Of a DNA stretch of 64,000 bases, positions 33,136-44,887 are shown piece after piece; within the stretch, counting starts at the first letter, position 1, and each line of letters begins with the position of its first letter. This stretch comes from Larimichthys crocea. Lineage: Eukaryota > Chordata > Actinopteri > Sciaenidae. Location: NCBI RefSeq assembly GCF_000972845.2, contig NC_040027.1:16289803-16353802 (forward strand), in the 5' to 3' direction. The translations under genes and the position numbers were made by a program. Under the pieces are notes generated by a model. That model did no database searches, had not been told where the DNA came from, and worked only from the letters and a program-made list of their open reading frames with translations.

Positions 33136-34589
33136 CTGGTGTGATAAAATAAGTATACAAATATTAGGCTTATCAAAGCAATAATTGTAAAGCAACAATG
33201 GGTCAAATGATGACAGGGTTAAAGATTACCTTAACAAACAGACACTAAGTCATCGTCACTCCTTTATTTGCTGTATTCACACTTCCTTCTATATTAGCTC
33301 TGACACACTATGGCGCATCAGGAACCAGAGGCCTTTAAAAATAGCTGTTCACCACCAAAATAGTCACGACAACAGACAGAAATCATCGGCTCATATTCAA
33401 CTGACTCCAGTCATTTGTTCTCCCTGACCCGTCTCTCACCAGCATGCTTGTCTTACCCTTCGTCAACATGCCTGAAGTGCTAAAGTATAAACCAGATGAT
33501 AACTAACCAACCAACAGGCTTTGGCCTTGTCTATGTTTATTCATATCTATTCTTTCTGTTTGATGTTACTTGATACAGCCAGTCAGCCAACTATGAGTTC
33601 ACGGTAAATTAATCAGTTGTGTCTATTTATACTGTACCAGCTGACGTGTCTGGTGTTGACTACTTGTTAGGGATGTGTTTATCGAGCATTCAGCAGTGTT
33701 CGCGGCACGAAAGGCAAGAATGAGGATGAAGATTTTATATAATCAGACACATTTTTCGGTGGGCTGGTTGCGATGTGCCAAGTTCAGTGGCGGTTTAAAG
33801 GGTAATTTGAGACTACAAACGGGGGCGGAGGCAGTAATTCACTGGTACATAGTGTGTCATCATAAAATAAAATGTTTTGTCAGGCAGTCTCGTCAGCAGA
33901 TCAGGTTGTAATTCAATCTCTGGTCTTTGTAGATAGGAAATGTCTATCATGTGTCAAGTATTGTAAGATATTTCCACTTTAACTGTTCAGTGTGCGGTCA
34001 AAAGTAATTATAATTATGTTGTTAATTATGAATTAAATCTCAATCCGGATATGATAGGTAATCAATATAATCATGGCTCTTTTAAAAAGGAACTTTCTGA
34101 TCTTTGTTGACATAATGACTGAGATCATTCTCATTTCCCGTTTTGACTCTTTACCACTGACAATACAAACACATTTAGTGCCTTGCTTCCCTTCAACTGC
34201 CTGACTCTTTTACTGTTAATGTTCGCTGTGATGTCAACACAAATCAATATGATTTTTGACCCCTGAATTGTTAGCAGACAGTATACTGATTAACTAGATG
34301 GTTAGTCATGTATTGTAACGTCAATATATTGAATGGCATGTATAAAACATGTTTGTTTGTTCACATTTCTGGGCATTCGGCTGCGATACAAACGTGTGCT
34401 GTTATCAGTCAGTAGTTACTGATGTTTCCTGAAATAACAGATTGTCTGTGTGTTTATGTAGCATAATAACTGTGTTTGAAAATGATATTAAACCGAGTAC
34501 CACTAATTTGGAATGAATATTTCACTCTGAAAGGAATAGTATTGACAAGCTGTGATTGATGAATGTCCAGTAAATATCAATCTACTGCA

Positions 34590-34945
34590 AGAAGCTTAGC
34601 CCAAAGACTGGAAACAGGGGGAAACAGCTAGCCTGGCTCTGTCCAAAGGTAACAAAATACACCTACCAGCACCTCTAAAGTTCACTAATTAACGTCTTAT
34701 ATGTTATTTGTTCAATCATTACAAGGTTTTAAGTGTTATTTCTTGATTTCTTTATCTTAACTGTGAGGCCAGGCAACATAAACCCCTGTAAACCTACAAC
34801 TGTTATACTGCCATGTTACACTTAGACAGTTTATGTATGGATTAAACAAATGAAACATAATGTTGGGTGGATTGTGTAACCTATGGACAGAGCCAGGCCA
34901 GCTGTTTCCCCTTGTTTCCAGTAATTGTGGTAAGCTAAGCCAAGA
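34590..34945. repeat. foldback (palindromic) element, copy 2
   Basis: The left arm (34590-34675) contains gggaaacagctagcctggct, and the right arm (34868-34943) contains its inverse (agccaggccagctgtttccc). About 190 bp of AT-rich sequence lie between them. Arms of this kind are frequent in percomorph genomes and look like a non-autonomous DNA element. Confidence 0.65.
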
Positions 34946-37900
34946 CGGTATCAATCTTCTCATCTACCATTTAACAAGAGGGCCAATATGTTTCCAAAAA
35001 TGTATCATAACATATTTGCACTCATTTTGGGGGTATTTGCTGAATGGCTTATAACCTTAAAAAGTTAATGTATGTAGAAGTTCTTCCTCTATACTGGAAC
35101 TCATCCATCTGACCTTTTCAGAGCTGTTCAAAAAGTACTTTGACTTTCTATTTGGAGTCATGGAACAACCCCACCTCCTCCATGTCCTCCATGTGTGGAA
35201 TCAGTCTGTAGCTGCATTCAGAGGATGTCTGACCTAGACTGAACTCACGCAGTAAGAGCTGTTTGCGACATGGACTGCATGTTACAACACAGCAGTCAGG
35301 AGCAGGGTTACATAGGTGATTGGTGAAAGAGAGGTAGAGTTGAGTTTTTGGTACCTCTGGTTTCTAAATGACGACTAGATGATTTATTTAACTTAACTGT
35401 TCACAGTGTGAACTGTGGCTTCACCACAATAAACATGGATTACATATTATAACAATATACAATAAAGAGTAAATTGGGAGAGCTTGGAGTTCTATTAAAG
35501 ACTATTACAAGAAGTACAACATGGTAAATTCTGCAAACGCAAGACAAATGTACAAATTCAGTGAGGAGTGAGTGAGGTAAGGGAGAGGCGCCGTACAACT
35601 GATTATGTATTTGATAATTTAACAGTTTAATTAGGACAAATTATTTCTTGAGGGAACAAGTTCAAACTGTGGGAACAATGGATGGGATGATGACTTGTTA
35701 TGAAGAGGTTTCTTGTCTGTATTCAGTACATTCCCCTGTGATTTAGCTGCCCATATCAGTTTTTCTTTACAATAGACATCCAAGTATCTATGCAATGACA
35801 TCATGATCAAGATAAGATGCTTTCCACCACATTCATGTACAGTACACCATTTACTGTCTCAGCCCAAAGTCCTTAAACTTCCTGAGGCATTTTTAAATCC
35901 CAATCTGTGTTACTTACAAAATGAAGGTGACTATATAATTATATATCTAGCTTTAAGTATTTAAAACAACTAATATACAGGGTGACCTATGAATAATGTT
36001 ATACTGTGGATACTTTGTGGTGTGTGTCATGGCTTTGTTATCCCTAGTGGAATGACACAGGAAAAAAATAATAACCATACAGGGATTATGGGATGAGATG
36101 ATAGAGGAAGGTGAAGCAGAAAGGGGAATCTAGCAAGGGAATCTCCATGGGCATTTCCTCGTGCAGCATTTCATCTCCCATATATTATTTTGTCAAAACT
36201 CAGCTCGGCGTCTGTTTTTCAGCCTTTTATTTTACCAAGCTGTTGCCAACAACTGAAAGCCAATCCAAGATTTACTCTTTCCTGGCATTTCTCTTGCTTG
36301 GTCACTCTCTCCTTTTTCCTATCTTCGCTTCCCCCGCAACGTCCTCATGGCTCTGTTAACCTCTGCCATGTCCTGCAGAGGCCGCTAAGCTGGGTTACAT
36401 TGGCCACTTGACTGGCTCCAGTTCTGGCACAACACTGGCAAAGCTCCCTGTCACCATTCCCTACTGTCTCCCCTTCGTAAAAACCTCCTTCACCTAGTAG
36501 CCCAAAGCTTCTTTGCAAGCAGTGTAAACAGCAATACTCCCATGGTGCTTTGAGTTCCAAGTCCAGGCAGCATGGACTGAGATAAATAGCATAGTATTTT
36601 CCTACAGGATGCAGAGCAGGAATGACAGAGACACCTTTCACCCATTAAAATTCAGTGTAGCATTAAAATAAGAGTGAAGCTGTAATTTTAAGGAAGAAAG
36701 GTTACAAAATTATGCTTTAAAATATATTGAATGTACATTATATGAACTCTACTATCATCTGTTGGGCCACCAACATGAGGCCCCAGGCCTGGAATCCAAG
36801 CCCTGTCTGTCAGAGCGGGTCTGTGCGTGTAAAGGGAGTTATTTCTGCCTGCTTGAGGTGTCCTAGGTGGAAACAAGCTTGTTGGCATATTTTCCTAGTG
36901 TGCCTCAGTAAAGAGGCTTGTGACTATGAAGCCACAATGAGTTGTTGTCAGTCACCCCTGGGGGCAGAAGCGAACGTCACCCAGCACAGGGGGATTAACT
37001 GGAACGGTTGAAGGTTAAAGAGAAGAGAAGATTTGCATTCATTTCTCACGTTAAATTCGGTCTCTGTGTTTTGGTTTCAACGTTGACTGTGCCATCCCTA
37101 AACTGTTTGAGATGTCCTTGCATAAATATGAACATGCATGACATGACAACGTGGTTTCGGTTGTGGTTTTTTGGCTTCCCAAATTTTTTCTTTTGCATGG
37201 CGGTTAATATAATACAATGAAAAGAAAGCACAGAATTTGATTTTACATGGTATGGGCTTTACTGCTGTTACGAATAATCTAGCATGGACATTTCTGAGGA
37301 AGCTGTTCTTCATACTGCATGCAAATGAGTTGTGGTGAATTTCTCATTACATAACCCATTTACAGTATTCACCTATGCTTACAGCGTGCCACCCAATCCC
37401 TTTATGGCTCAGCAGAACGCCCTTTTCTACAGAATGCTACAATCAGACAATATCTTCACTGTGCTGCATTCGGATGAAGCGAATTACCTTTAGCTAAAGT
37501 GACATAATAATGGATGCAGTTATTTTCTCATTACATCAGCTCTCAGGAAATGTGACATCATCACCGAGATTTCAAGAGATCTCTGTGTCAGTTGGAAAGT
37601 TTAAGAACAGCACAGGTGGCAGAACAGATATGATGACACGAATGTTTCGACACAGCTCAAGAGGAAGGAAAGGCAACCCAGAGGTAGTCCTCTGCTGATA
37701 TTTACACTTTGTCTCAATTCCTCTTTTGACACGCTGCGGTTGAGCTCATGCGCGCACACACACAAAACAAGGCCCTCACCTGTGATAACCGTGCAATTAA
37801 AAGAGCAACAAATAACTGACTGCACTTTCTTGATGTGTGTTCATGTGCACTCGAGTGTGAATGCGTCCTCACGTGCCCAGACATATCCAGTAGATGTTTT

Positions 37901-38440
37901 GGAAACAGGGGGCAGAGCAGCTTAACCCAGCTAAAGACAGTCTACAGGAAAATGTGTGTGAAAGAGTCTCAGGAGACAGAAAAAAAAAACACACCCTGTG
38001 CCTGATGAACAGATCACATGAGACTGAGTGGCACAGCAGGAGAGAGGAAAGACTGCACAATCTGTAGGACAGGAAAATTGCGATCGTCCCAGATGACTAA
38101 CCCCCTTGCAAAAGGACAGTGGAGCGATCAGACGTCATCTGCGCTGAGTGATATGCGCTTGGTCCCTTGTTTGGGAAGAGTCAAGTGTCTGCGCCAGGGA
38201 TTAGTGGCATTCAGCTGGTGCTACTGTTAGCTTTGGTTCACAGCTGTCACCACCACCTCCCTCCACCCACCCCGACAAGGGGCTGCGGGGTGTATCATGA
38301 GTATAACATGAACTGTTACACATGTGAAAAGTTTACCACCTGTCTGACATGGTAATCAATCACTTTGTGATGATTAGGTTACCAGATCATGTACAGCAGT
38401 ATTGCCCACACAACCTTCAGATGTAGACCTACACCCACCC

Positions 38441-38760
38441 ATATATTACTGAAATGTGGAATTCGGGGTTAAATCAGTTTTCAGTCCAGGATTTTGTGGG
38501 CGGTCCTAAAGGGTGGCTCGATGACACACTGAGGCCACCCTGAGCATACCCCTGCACACCTGTTTCAGAGCTAGTCATATCATTTTCTGAACTCATCTGA
38601 CACGTTTCAGTCACTTCAAAATTGCAGTTTCACATACTTTTTTTTACCTGATTCTGACTAATTTCCGAATTTCATAAACTTGGTGGTTTAAACACTGGTT
38701 AAAAACACTTTCTTCTTTGGTCTGACAAACTCAAAACACAAATTTGTTCTTACTGTTTAA
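38441..38760 (+). repeat. unclassified interspersed repeat, copy A
   Basis: The core (38473-38575) reads cagtccaggattttgtgggc, then the segment gggtggctcgatgacacac, tgaggccaccctgagca. The reverse complement of 47011-47360 carries the same core with few changes, and similarity continues through atcattttctgaactcatct to about 38760. I do not recognise the family and see no terminal repeats. Confidence 0.7.
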
Positions 38761-41700
38761 CCATCCCGCTTAGTTTGTCTGGCTACTGACAGTATAGGTA
38801 TATTATACATGATTATACATGAATGAAAACATACTTATTTTCAATTTCTGCCATATTCTGCTAATAAATCCCACCAAATCTTTCACACTAGACCGTTACC
38901 ATTATCATTTATGCATTACTTTTAGCTAACTATTTCAATTCAATGTTTTGGTAGAAACCTGAGAAATGTGTGAGAAATGTAAACCCGGACTGAAGTGAGC
39001 CTTTTCAATGGCCCCATGACTAAACATAGATCTGTGCATACTGTCTGCAGGGGCATGAAAGGCCAAGCTGCTCTAATCACACTTCCTTGAACAGCATGCA
39101 TATGACTTGACAGGTCTTACCTTGTATACAATCTCCCCTTTCTATATGAACTGTTTTTCGCCTTTAGCACAATCCTCAAATAGGCATACACGCCTACTCA
39201 TGTCGATCTGTACACGCAGATCGGGTCCCACCCTGCCAATGCACTCATCTGAACCCTGTAGCACATGACACCTCTAGTTGGAATTCCAAACAGCCGCAAT
39301 CCCCATTGTCAGCAGCTACAGGGAAAAACAGATATTTTACACATCTGTCCTGGCCAGCCCTTATATTCTCTCATACACAAACACACACAAACACAAACAA
39401 ACTCAACAACCTTCATTCATTTTTTTATTTAATCTTTCTTCAAGGGAAGATTTAATTCCTCTCGCTTTGCCTTTTGTCGACAGCTATTGCTTCCTTTTAG
39501 TTTTCATTTATGCATACTGTTGTAAAAAATGCGCATGAAACCACTCAAATCTGCTAATTAGAGCTTTGAATTACAATTTAAAAAAAAAAAGAGTGGATGT
39601 TTTTCTTTGGTAATGTGTAATTGAGTGAAAATCATCAAAGCACTGTAAAACTGAAAACAGGCCGGGGATATGGAATCACTCCAAGCATGATTTGTAGCTC
39701 TTTGAATGTAAATCTGAGAACTGGAAGAGCAGCTTTGAACGTAACAGAGACCTTTTTGTGTTTCTTTCTTTAGCGTTATGTAGGTATCGTCAACATGAAC
39801 AGTTTCATGTTTCATGGCTGCATAAATTATTTTGAGATGGGTTTCTTTCGTATTGTTATTTCGGTATAGCAACAGTGTAGGTGGCAGATGCAGTAACCAC
39901 ACCATCCATATGCATATACATGGTAATTAAGCTTAAAGGTGAGTATAATGGTACTTTTTATACCTGCGTGTCTTTGGATTGGATGCTCACTTGTGAATAT
40001 GCATGCACACACACGGAACGGAAAAGCACTCCCTCCCCTCCTCTCCCACAAAAACACTCGGCGCAATGATTACCTGCCTTGCCACTCAGGGGCCATTTGC
40101 TGTTACCACAAAGCTGATTATCTCACCCCTACAGCAGGCTGTGTTTGCGGCTTTTGCGATTTTCTCCCAAATGCCCACACTGCTATTTGTAGAAATGTTA
40201 CCTAGCTGGCACAAGCTGAAATATGTTTGTGTTTGTGTGGATGTTTGCGTCTGGGTGAGTGTTTGTGGCGGTGCTTGCTTGTGTATGTGTGTGTGTGTTT
40301 GGTGGGTGGGTGGGTGTTTGTGTGGAATGGAAGGCTGTAAGAATGGAGCGATGGATGACACAAACAGGGCAGAGTGGTGGGAGGCTGGTGTCAGGGCCCT
40401 ACTCCTACTACCAGGCTGGATGCAGTATCTGACAGCTGACTGAGAGTCTGCAGGCCCTCTCTTTACACAGTCCCACCAAAAGGTCAGCACTTCAATCAGC
40501 TCCGCTCTCTGGATGCCTCTCTTTCTCTTTTTACGGCTGCAGAACCTCAATTCGCTCGCCTTGATGCACACTTAGCCGTGCTTGACCAGGTATAAATGTA
40601 GTTTTCACACACAAAGAAAGCAGCCCCAAAGCGACTTCTAAGCATCTGTGTCGTGTGACATCCACAGTATATTAAAGTATGATTATGCACGCTGCATGAT
40701 ATGTGTAATTTTGGTGCACTTTGGTGTGTGGAAAATTGCCATCCCGAGTCATAGCTGACTCATTGCTCTAAGTGTTTAAATTTTCCGGACCTTTAATTTC
40801 CTCTCAGTTCCTTCTCAGGTCTCTAATTTGCCTTTACACATTAGGCGCTCTCAATATCCTGTAGCCTGCCACCCGCCACAGGAAAATATTTTCTCTGCAG
40901 ATGAGTGAAAATTGCAATTAAAATATTACGTAACACAACGAGACCAGACAAGTGTCTGCACAGCAGAGATAAGACAAACAAAACAGGACAAACAAGACGA
41001 GCAAATGTTTCAGACCATTTCTCTTTGTTTGTCCTGCTGATAAATTGAATCAAATCATAAAATGACTTCCTGTACGTGAGTCATCCAATGTGTGAGGTCA
41101 TATCTTTTGTTTAAATCTAAAGGTATGAGGGCCTTCGAGTCACATGTTTAAAAATCAGATTACTCTCTCAATGTGTCATCTGTCACTCCCCCGTTTAATG
41201 CGTAACTCCCTCATTATTCACCTATTACGCTGTTTTATTAACAGGTCTCCCAGCGCTGTCAGCTGCATGAATTATCGTTGACATGAGGGGTGAAACGTCG
41301 GTGTCTTCATGAGATTTCATGAGGCTTATAAGAGCACTGACATAAAAAGAGATGAAGAGGATTTTGGTTTGAGCATCCATTAAAAGACTCTCATCTGTGT
41401 TTTTCAAATCTCATGAGGTTAGAGTGACTCCATCTCCCAATCCATACAGCCGGTGACTAAGCCTGTATCAAGACGCTTTGAAGGCTGGGCGGTCATACAG
41501 CATACAGGGAAAATATCACAGTCAGTGTGCGTCATGTTGAAGCCTCTGCCAGTACATAAAGAAAATCCTGTGCCTCGATTCTTTCCATTGGCTTTATGAT
41601 TCATTTTATTGCCCACTACTTGACTGTGAGCTTCTACCATTACAGTGACAGATGCCTGGGGAAACGCCTAACTTTATAAAAGGACAAGCTCAAATCTTAT

Positions 41701-41784
41701 TTCCATGACTTCAAATGTTGTCTTATTTTCATTAGAAATCACTTCAGGGTTGCCGTTCTCACTATCAGTTACCATTTTGCTCAG

Positions 41785-42085
41785 CAGGTTTAACATGTTT
41801 ACCATCCTATCTTAGCATGTAATTAGGACAAAACAAAGCACAAGTACAGATGAGGCTGATTTAGCCATAAACCAAAGTATAGGATACATTTTTTGAAATT
41901 AAGGGACATCAAATTGATTACAATTCATCCTGTGGGACAAATCTTACGGCAATCGATCTAATAGCTATACTCAAACTCAACATTTTAATCAAAAAACTAC
42001 AAACGAATATCAAGTTATAACGTTTATATATTAATTCAGGTCAGGTCAGGTTGGACCTGCCAGCAGACTGACATCGCCATCCCCC
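41785..42085 (+). repeat. teleost interspersed repeat ('gctgaggctgat... catcgccatccc' type)
   Basis: It contains gtttaacatgtttacc, acagatgaggctgat, gccataaaccaaagtat, attacaattcatcctg and gacatcgccatccc in this order. The same order of motifs occurs in a repeat very common in percomorph fish and partly recurs at 58390-59142. It is diverged and noncoding. Confidence 0.6.
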
Positions 42086-44440
42086 ACGGTCTCTTCAATG
42101 ACGAGAAGCAACCTCACGTACTTCTTGCTTGAATAGTAAAACATAATCATAACTGGTGATTCATCTGGCATTGAATCGATGAACTTTTCACATTCAGTCA
42201 CATATTTAAAATATCTTTCAGACTAGGAATGATTTGCCGTCGGTGTCATCAAACACATTCATGGGCGTGACTTCTTTTAAAGCTGAAATCACACTGAAGA
42301 ATACACTGCTGGACTATCATTTAAGAACATCCTAAATATGATGATTCATATGGGCTGGTCCCCTTTTATTCCCACAATGGTCGACTAACTAAATACAGCC
42401 CTGCAAGCTCTCGCAAAGCTGGGAGCATCACTGTGTTAAGAGTACCACTCAGAGATGACACCATGGATTGTCATTGCATGCATCATGTCATTCTCTCCCC
42501 GGGTGCAGACAGTGCAATCTTTTTATTACAGTACATGGCTATCCATGGGAGATAGACAGTGACTTATTATCGCGTGCCTCATCAGCCTGGAAACACAGAG
42601 TGGCTCTTCAGTGAGGGCTCTCATTGGATACTCATGGTACTTCATCAATGTACAGTACTTCACCGCTTCTATATCAATGTGAACAGGTCAGACAGGTTGT
42701 TTATGAGACGTTTACTTCGTTAGGCTGTGTGGGTGACAACGTTCTTTATGGACGATGTAAAACAATGATGAGATGAGTTCCATCTCTGAAAAAAAAAAGC
42801 ACACATTGTCAATTTAAGTGGAGCAAAAACAAAATTTTGACACGCTATGAACTTTAAAAAAAAAAACACCCAAAAAACAGGTTACTCAGTTATAGTATCT
42901 TCTTCTCCAAAGTTGGAACGTCCTGTACTCTTGGTTTTAGTTACACGACTGTACACAAACTAAGAGAACAGAGGGTGCACATGGAAAGCACATGGTCATT
43001 TTGTGCTTTGCGTTTGGATAAGAGTGGCGACCAGGAGAAAGAAGGAATAGAGCTTGGTTTCAACATCCCCTATCATAAATCTGGATTAAAGAAGTGGTGG
43101 TTTTTTGACACGACTGTTTCATCTCGTCTGTCTGAAGTGTTACTCGCAGGCCACCCACCCCCCCCTGAGGCTGACGGATGACTGAGTGTGAGTGTGTATT
43201 GTTTACGAGCGTGTGTGAGTGCAGCTGGGACGGGAAGGTTTTGATGAAAGAGACAAACTGATTGAAAAGGAGAACAGAGAGCAGGATGTGTGAGAGAGGT
43301 GTTGACATGTAGTTTTTTTTTTTTATTAATGGATGCTGACCTGAGTCACCGTCTGCAAGTCTACACAGCACGTGCTTAATCAGTGGAAAAAGAGATTTCA
43401 ACACTTGACTGTTGTCTTCAGCGGAAAAAAAAACAAAAAAAACTCTTCCTTATTTATGCAGATAATACTGCCTCAAAAACATACGAGCAGCAGTTTGACC
43501 AAGGACATGAGCACAGTCATGCGAGCATTTCTGTGTAAACACTGGTACTTCCAGTGTACTTACACTTGTTATAGGCCCTCCAGAGTTTTGACATTCAAAA
43601 TAAACCGGTTGCGGTTTCTCAGCTCTGAAAAGCCTCACAACAGCACGTGAATGAGGTCAGCGCCTCCAGGAGTGAGTCTGAGCTTAAATCTGTGGTTATG
43701 AAACGAGAGAAAAGCCCAGTTTTCCACAGGATGGGCAGTGAACTTTTCCTGGCTTTGTGACAAAAGCCTGAGGTCATCACTTATAACAAACAAGCTCTGC
43801 CAACACATTTTAAAATCAAGGGCAGGCAGCAGTTATTGAGGGTATACCAAATTACTCCAAACCCACAAGTGGGCCTGCACCAGTAAAAGTGACTAAGCTT
43901 CCACCAGATACAGAAGCAGTATAATTCAAAATGAGGATCCTCCTTTTAAAGAGTCATCAGATCCAGCAGTGGTTACATGACAAACGCAATGACTGTTCCT
44001 TCCCTGAAATTGTGGTTTTGACGAGAAGTAGAATAAAACTGTAGTCATCTGAAATGCTTTAGTGCAAATAGTTGATGTCTGCTGCCACCAAGAGGCAGAA
44101 TCACTCACTACATAGTCAAACAAACTGCTGCAGAGGTAAAATTGACTTCTATGCAACAGGACAAGTTAATGAGAAAAGCATTTCCAGAAGACACTGTGTC
44201 TCTGTCTGTCTTTGTGTGTGTGTGTGATCATGCTGATTAGCATCCCTTTTTGTGCAGCCCAGGCCTGTTCTGTTTACAGGAGATAAATGATACAAATCTG
44301 TTGAGTCAATTGCACTCAGTTGTTTGGGGGCATCAAAAAAAGAAAAAAAAAAAAAAAAACGACATATGATCATCATTAAGTCAGAAAGAGAGTAACAGAT
44401 GTAAAGAAAACAAACTCCACCAGCAGGTAATTCCAAATAA

Positions 44441-44764
44441 ATTTATTTTGTAATTCATCCACTGTACAAAGCAAGCATGGAATCTTCTGGACACTGACGT
44501 GACTGAGCTGGAAAAACAGATAGACCATTGATTTCCATCAAAGAAACAGAAAAGGTTACCTAAAAAGAGAGAAAAGAAAACGCAGTGACTCAGAACACAA
44601 TACATTCAATGAACGTGATTGTGTGACGTCTTGCAATTTCTGTCTTCGAATAACAACTGTAAAGTAGTTCTGCGTCACTGTCCTGTTGGATCAAACTAAT
44701 TAAACAGGACGTTCTCTCTAAAAATCAGATCACGAAGCGGCAGCTCAGATGTCGTACCACAGGT
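44441..44764 (-). other. atp5f1d: atp5f1d 3' UTR with polyadenylation signal
   Basis: The stretch follows the TAG stop at 44765-44767 on the minus strand. The plus-strand tttatt at 44442-44447 reads AATAAA on the minus strand and is the likely polyadenylation signal, giving a 3' UTR of roughly 340 bases. Confidence 0.7.
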
Positions 44765-44887
44765 CTACTCCAGAGCCTTGACGATGGCTTCGTTGGCTTC
44801 TATGCTGATCTGAACTTCCGCCCTTGCTGCCTCGTCAGATGTGCTGGCCAAGTCAGACTGGGCCTTCTCCAGGTTGGCCCTGGCAGA
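44765..44887 (-). CDS. atp5f1d: atp5f1d coding exon 4 (C-terminal helices and stop)
   Basis: This 123-bp, phase-0 exon encodes SARANLEKAQSDLASTSDEA, then ARAEVQISIEANEAIVKALE and TAG. The acceptor is gttttttag. Confidence 0.96.
   Translation of the reverse strand, partial: SARANLEKAQSDLASTSDEAARAEVQISIEANEAIVKALE

Larger units (their letters stand above)
24300..44440. other. gene-poor intergenic region between midn and atp5f1d
   Basis: About 20 kb without a supported gene. Open frames are short (mostly under 150 codons), carry no recognisable domain and often lie in CA/TG or GA repeats. The recognisable contents are the hairpin at 24.6 kb, several interspersed repeats (27.1, 28.2, 29.8, 32.5, 34.6, 38.4 and 41.8 kb), a perfect CRE at 31565-31572, and microsatellites. 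Unique sequence at 30.2-31.9 kb and 36-38 kb could be regulatory, but nothing proves it. Confidence 0.7.

Noticed and set aside
40003..40571. Overlapping frames of 146 and 161 codons on opposite strands
   Set aside because: Both are open over a TG/GT-rich stretch that avoids stop codons; no conserved motif is present.
44089..44105. Second CTCF-like motif (ccaccaagaggcag)
   Set aside because: Two core positions deviate from the consensus, so it is too weak to call.
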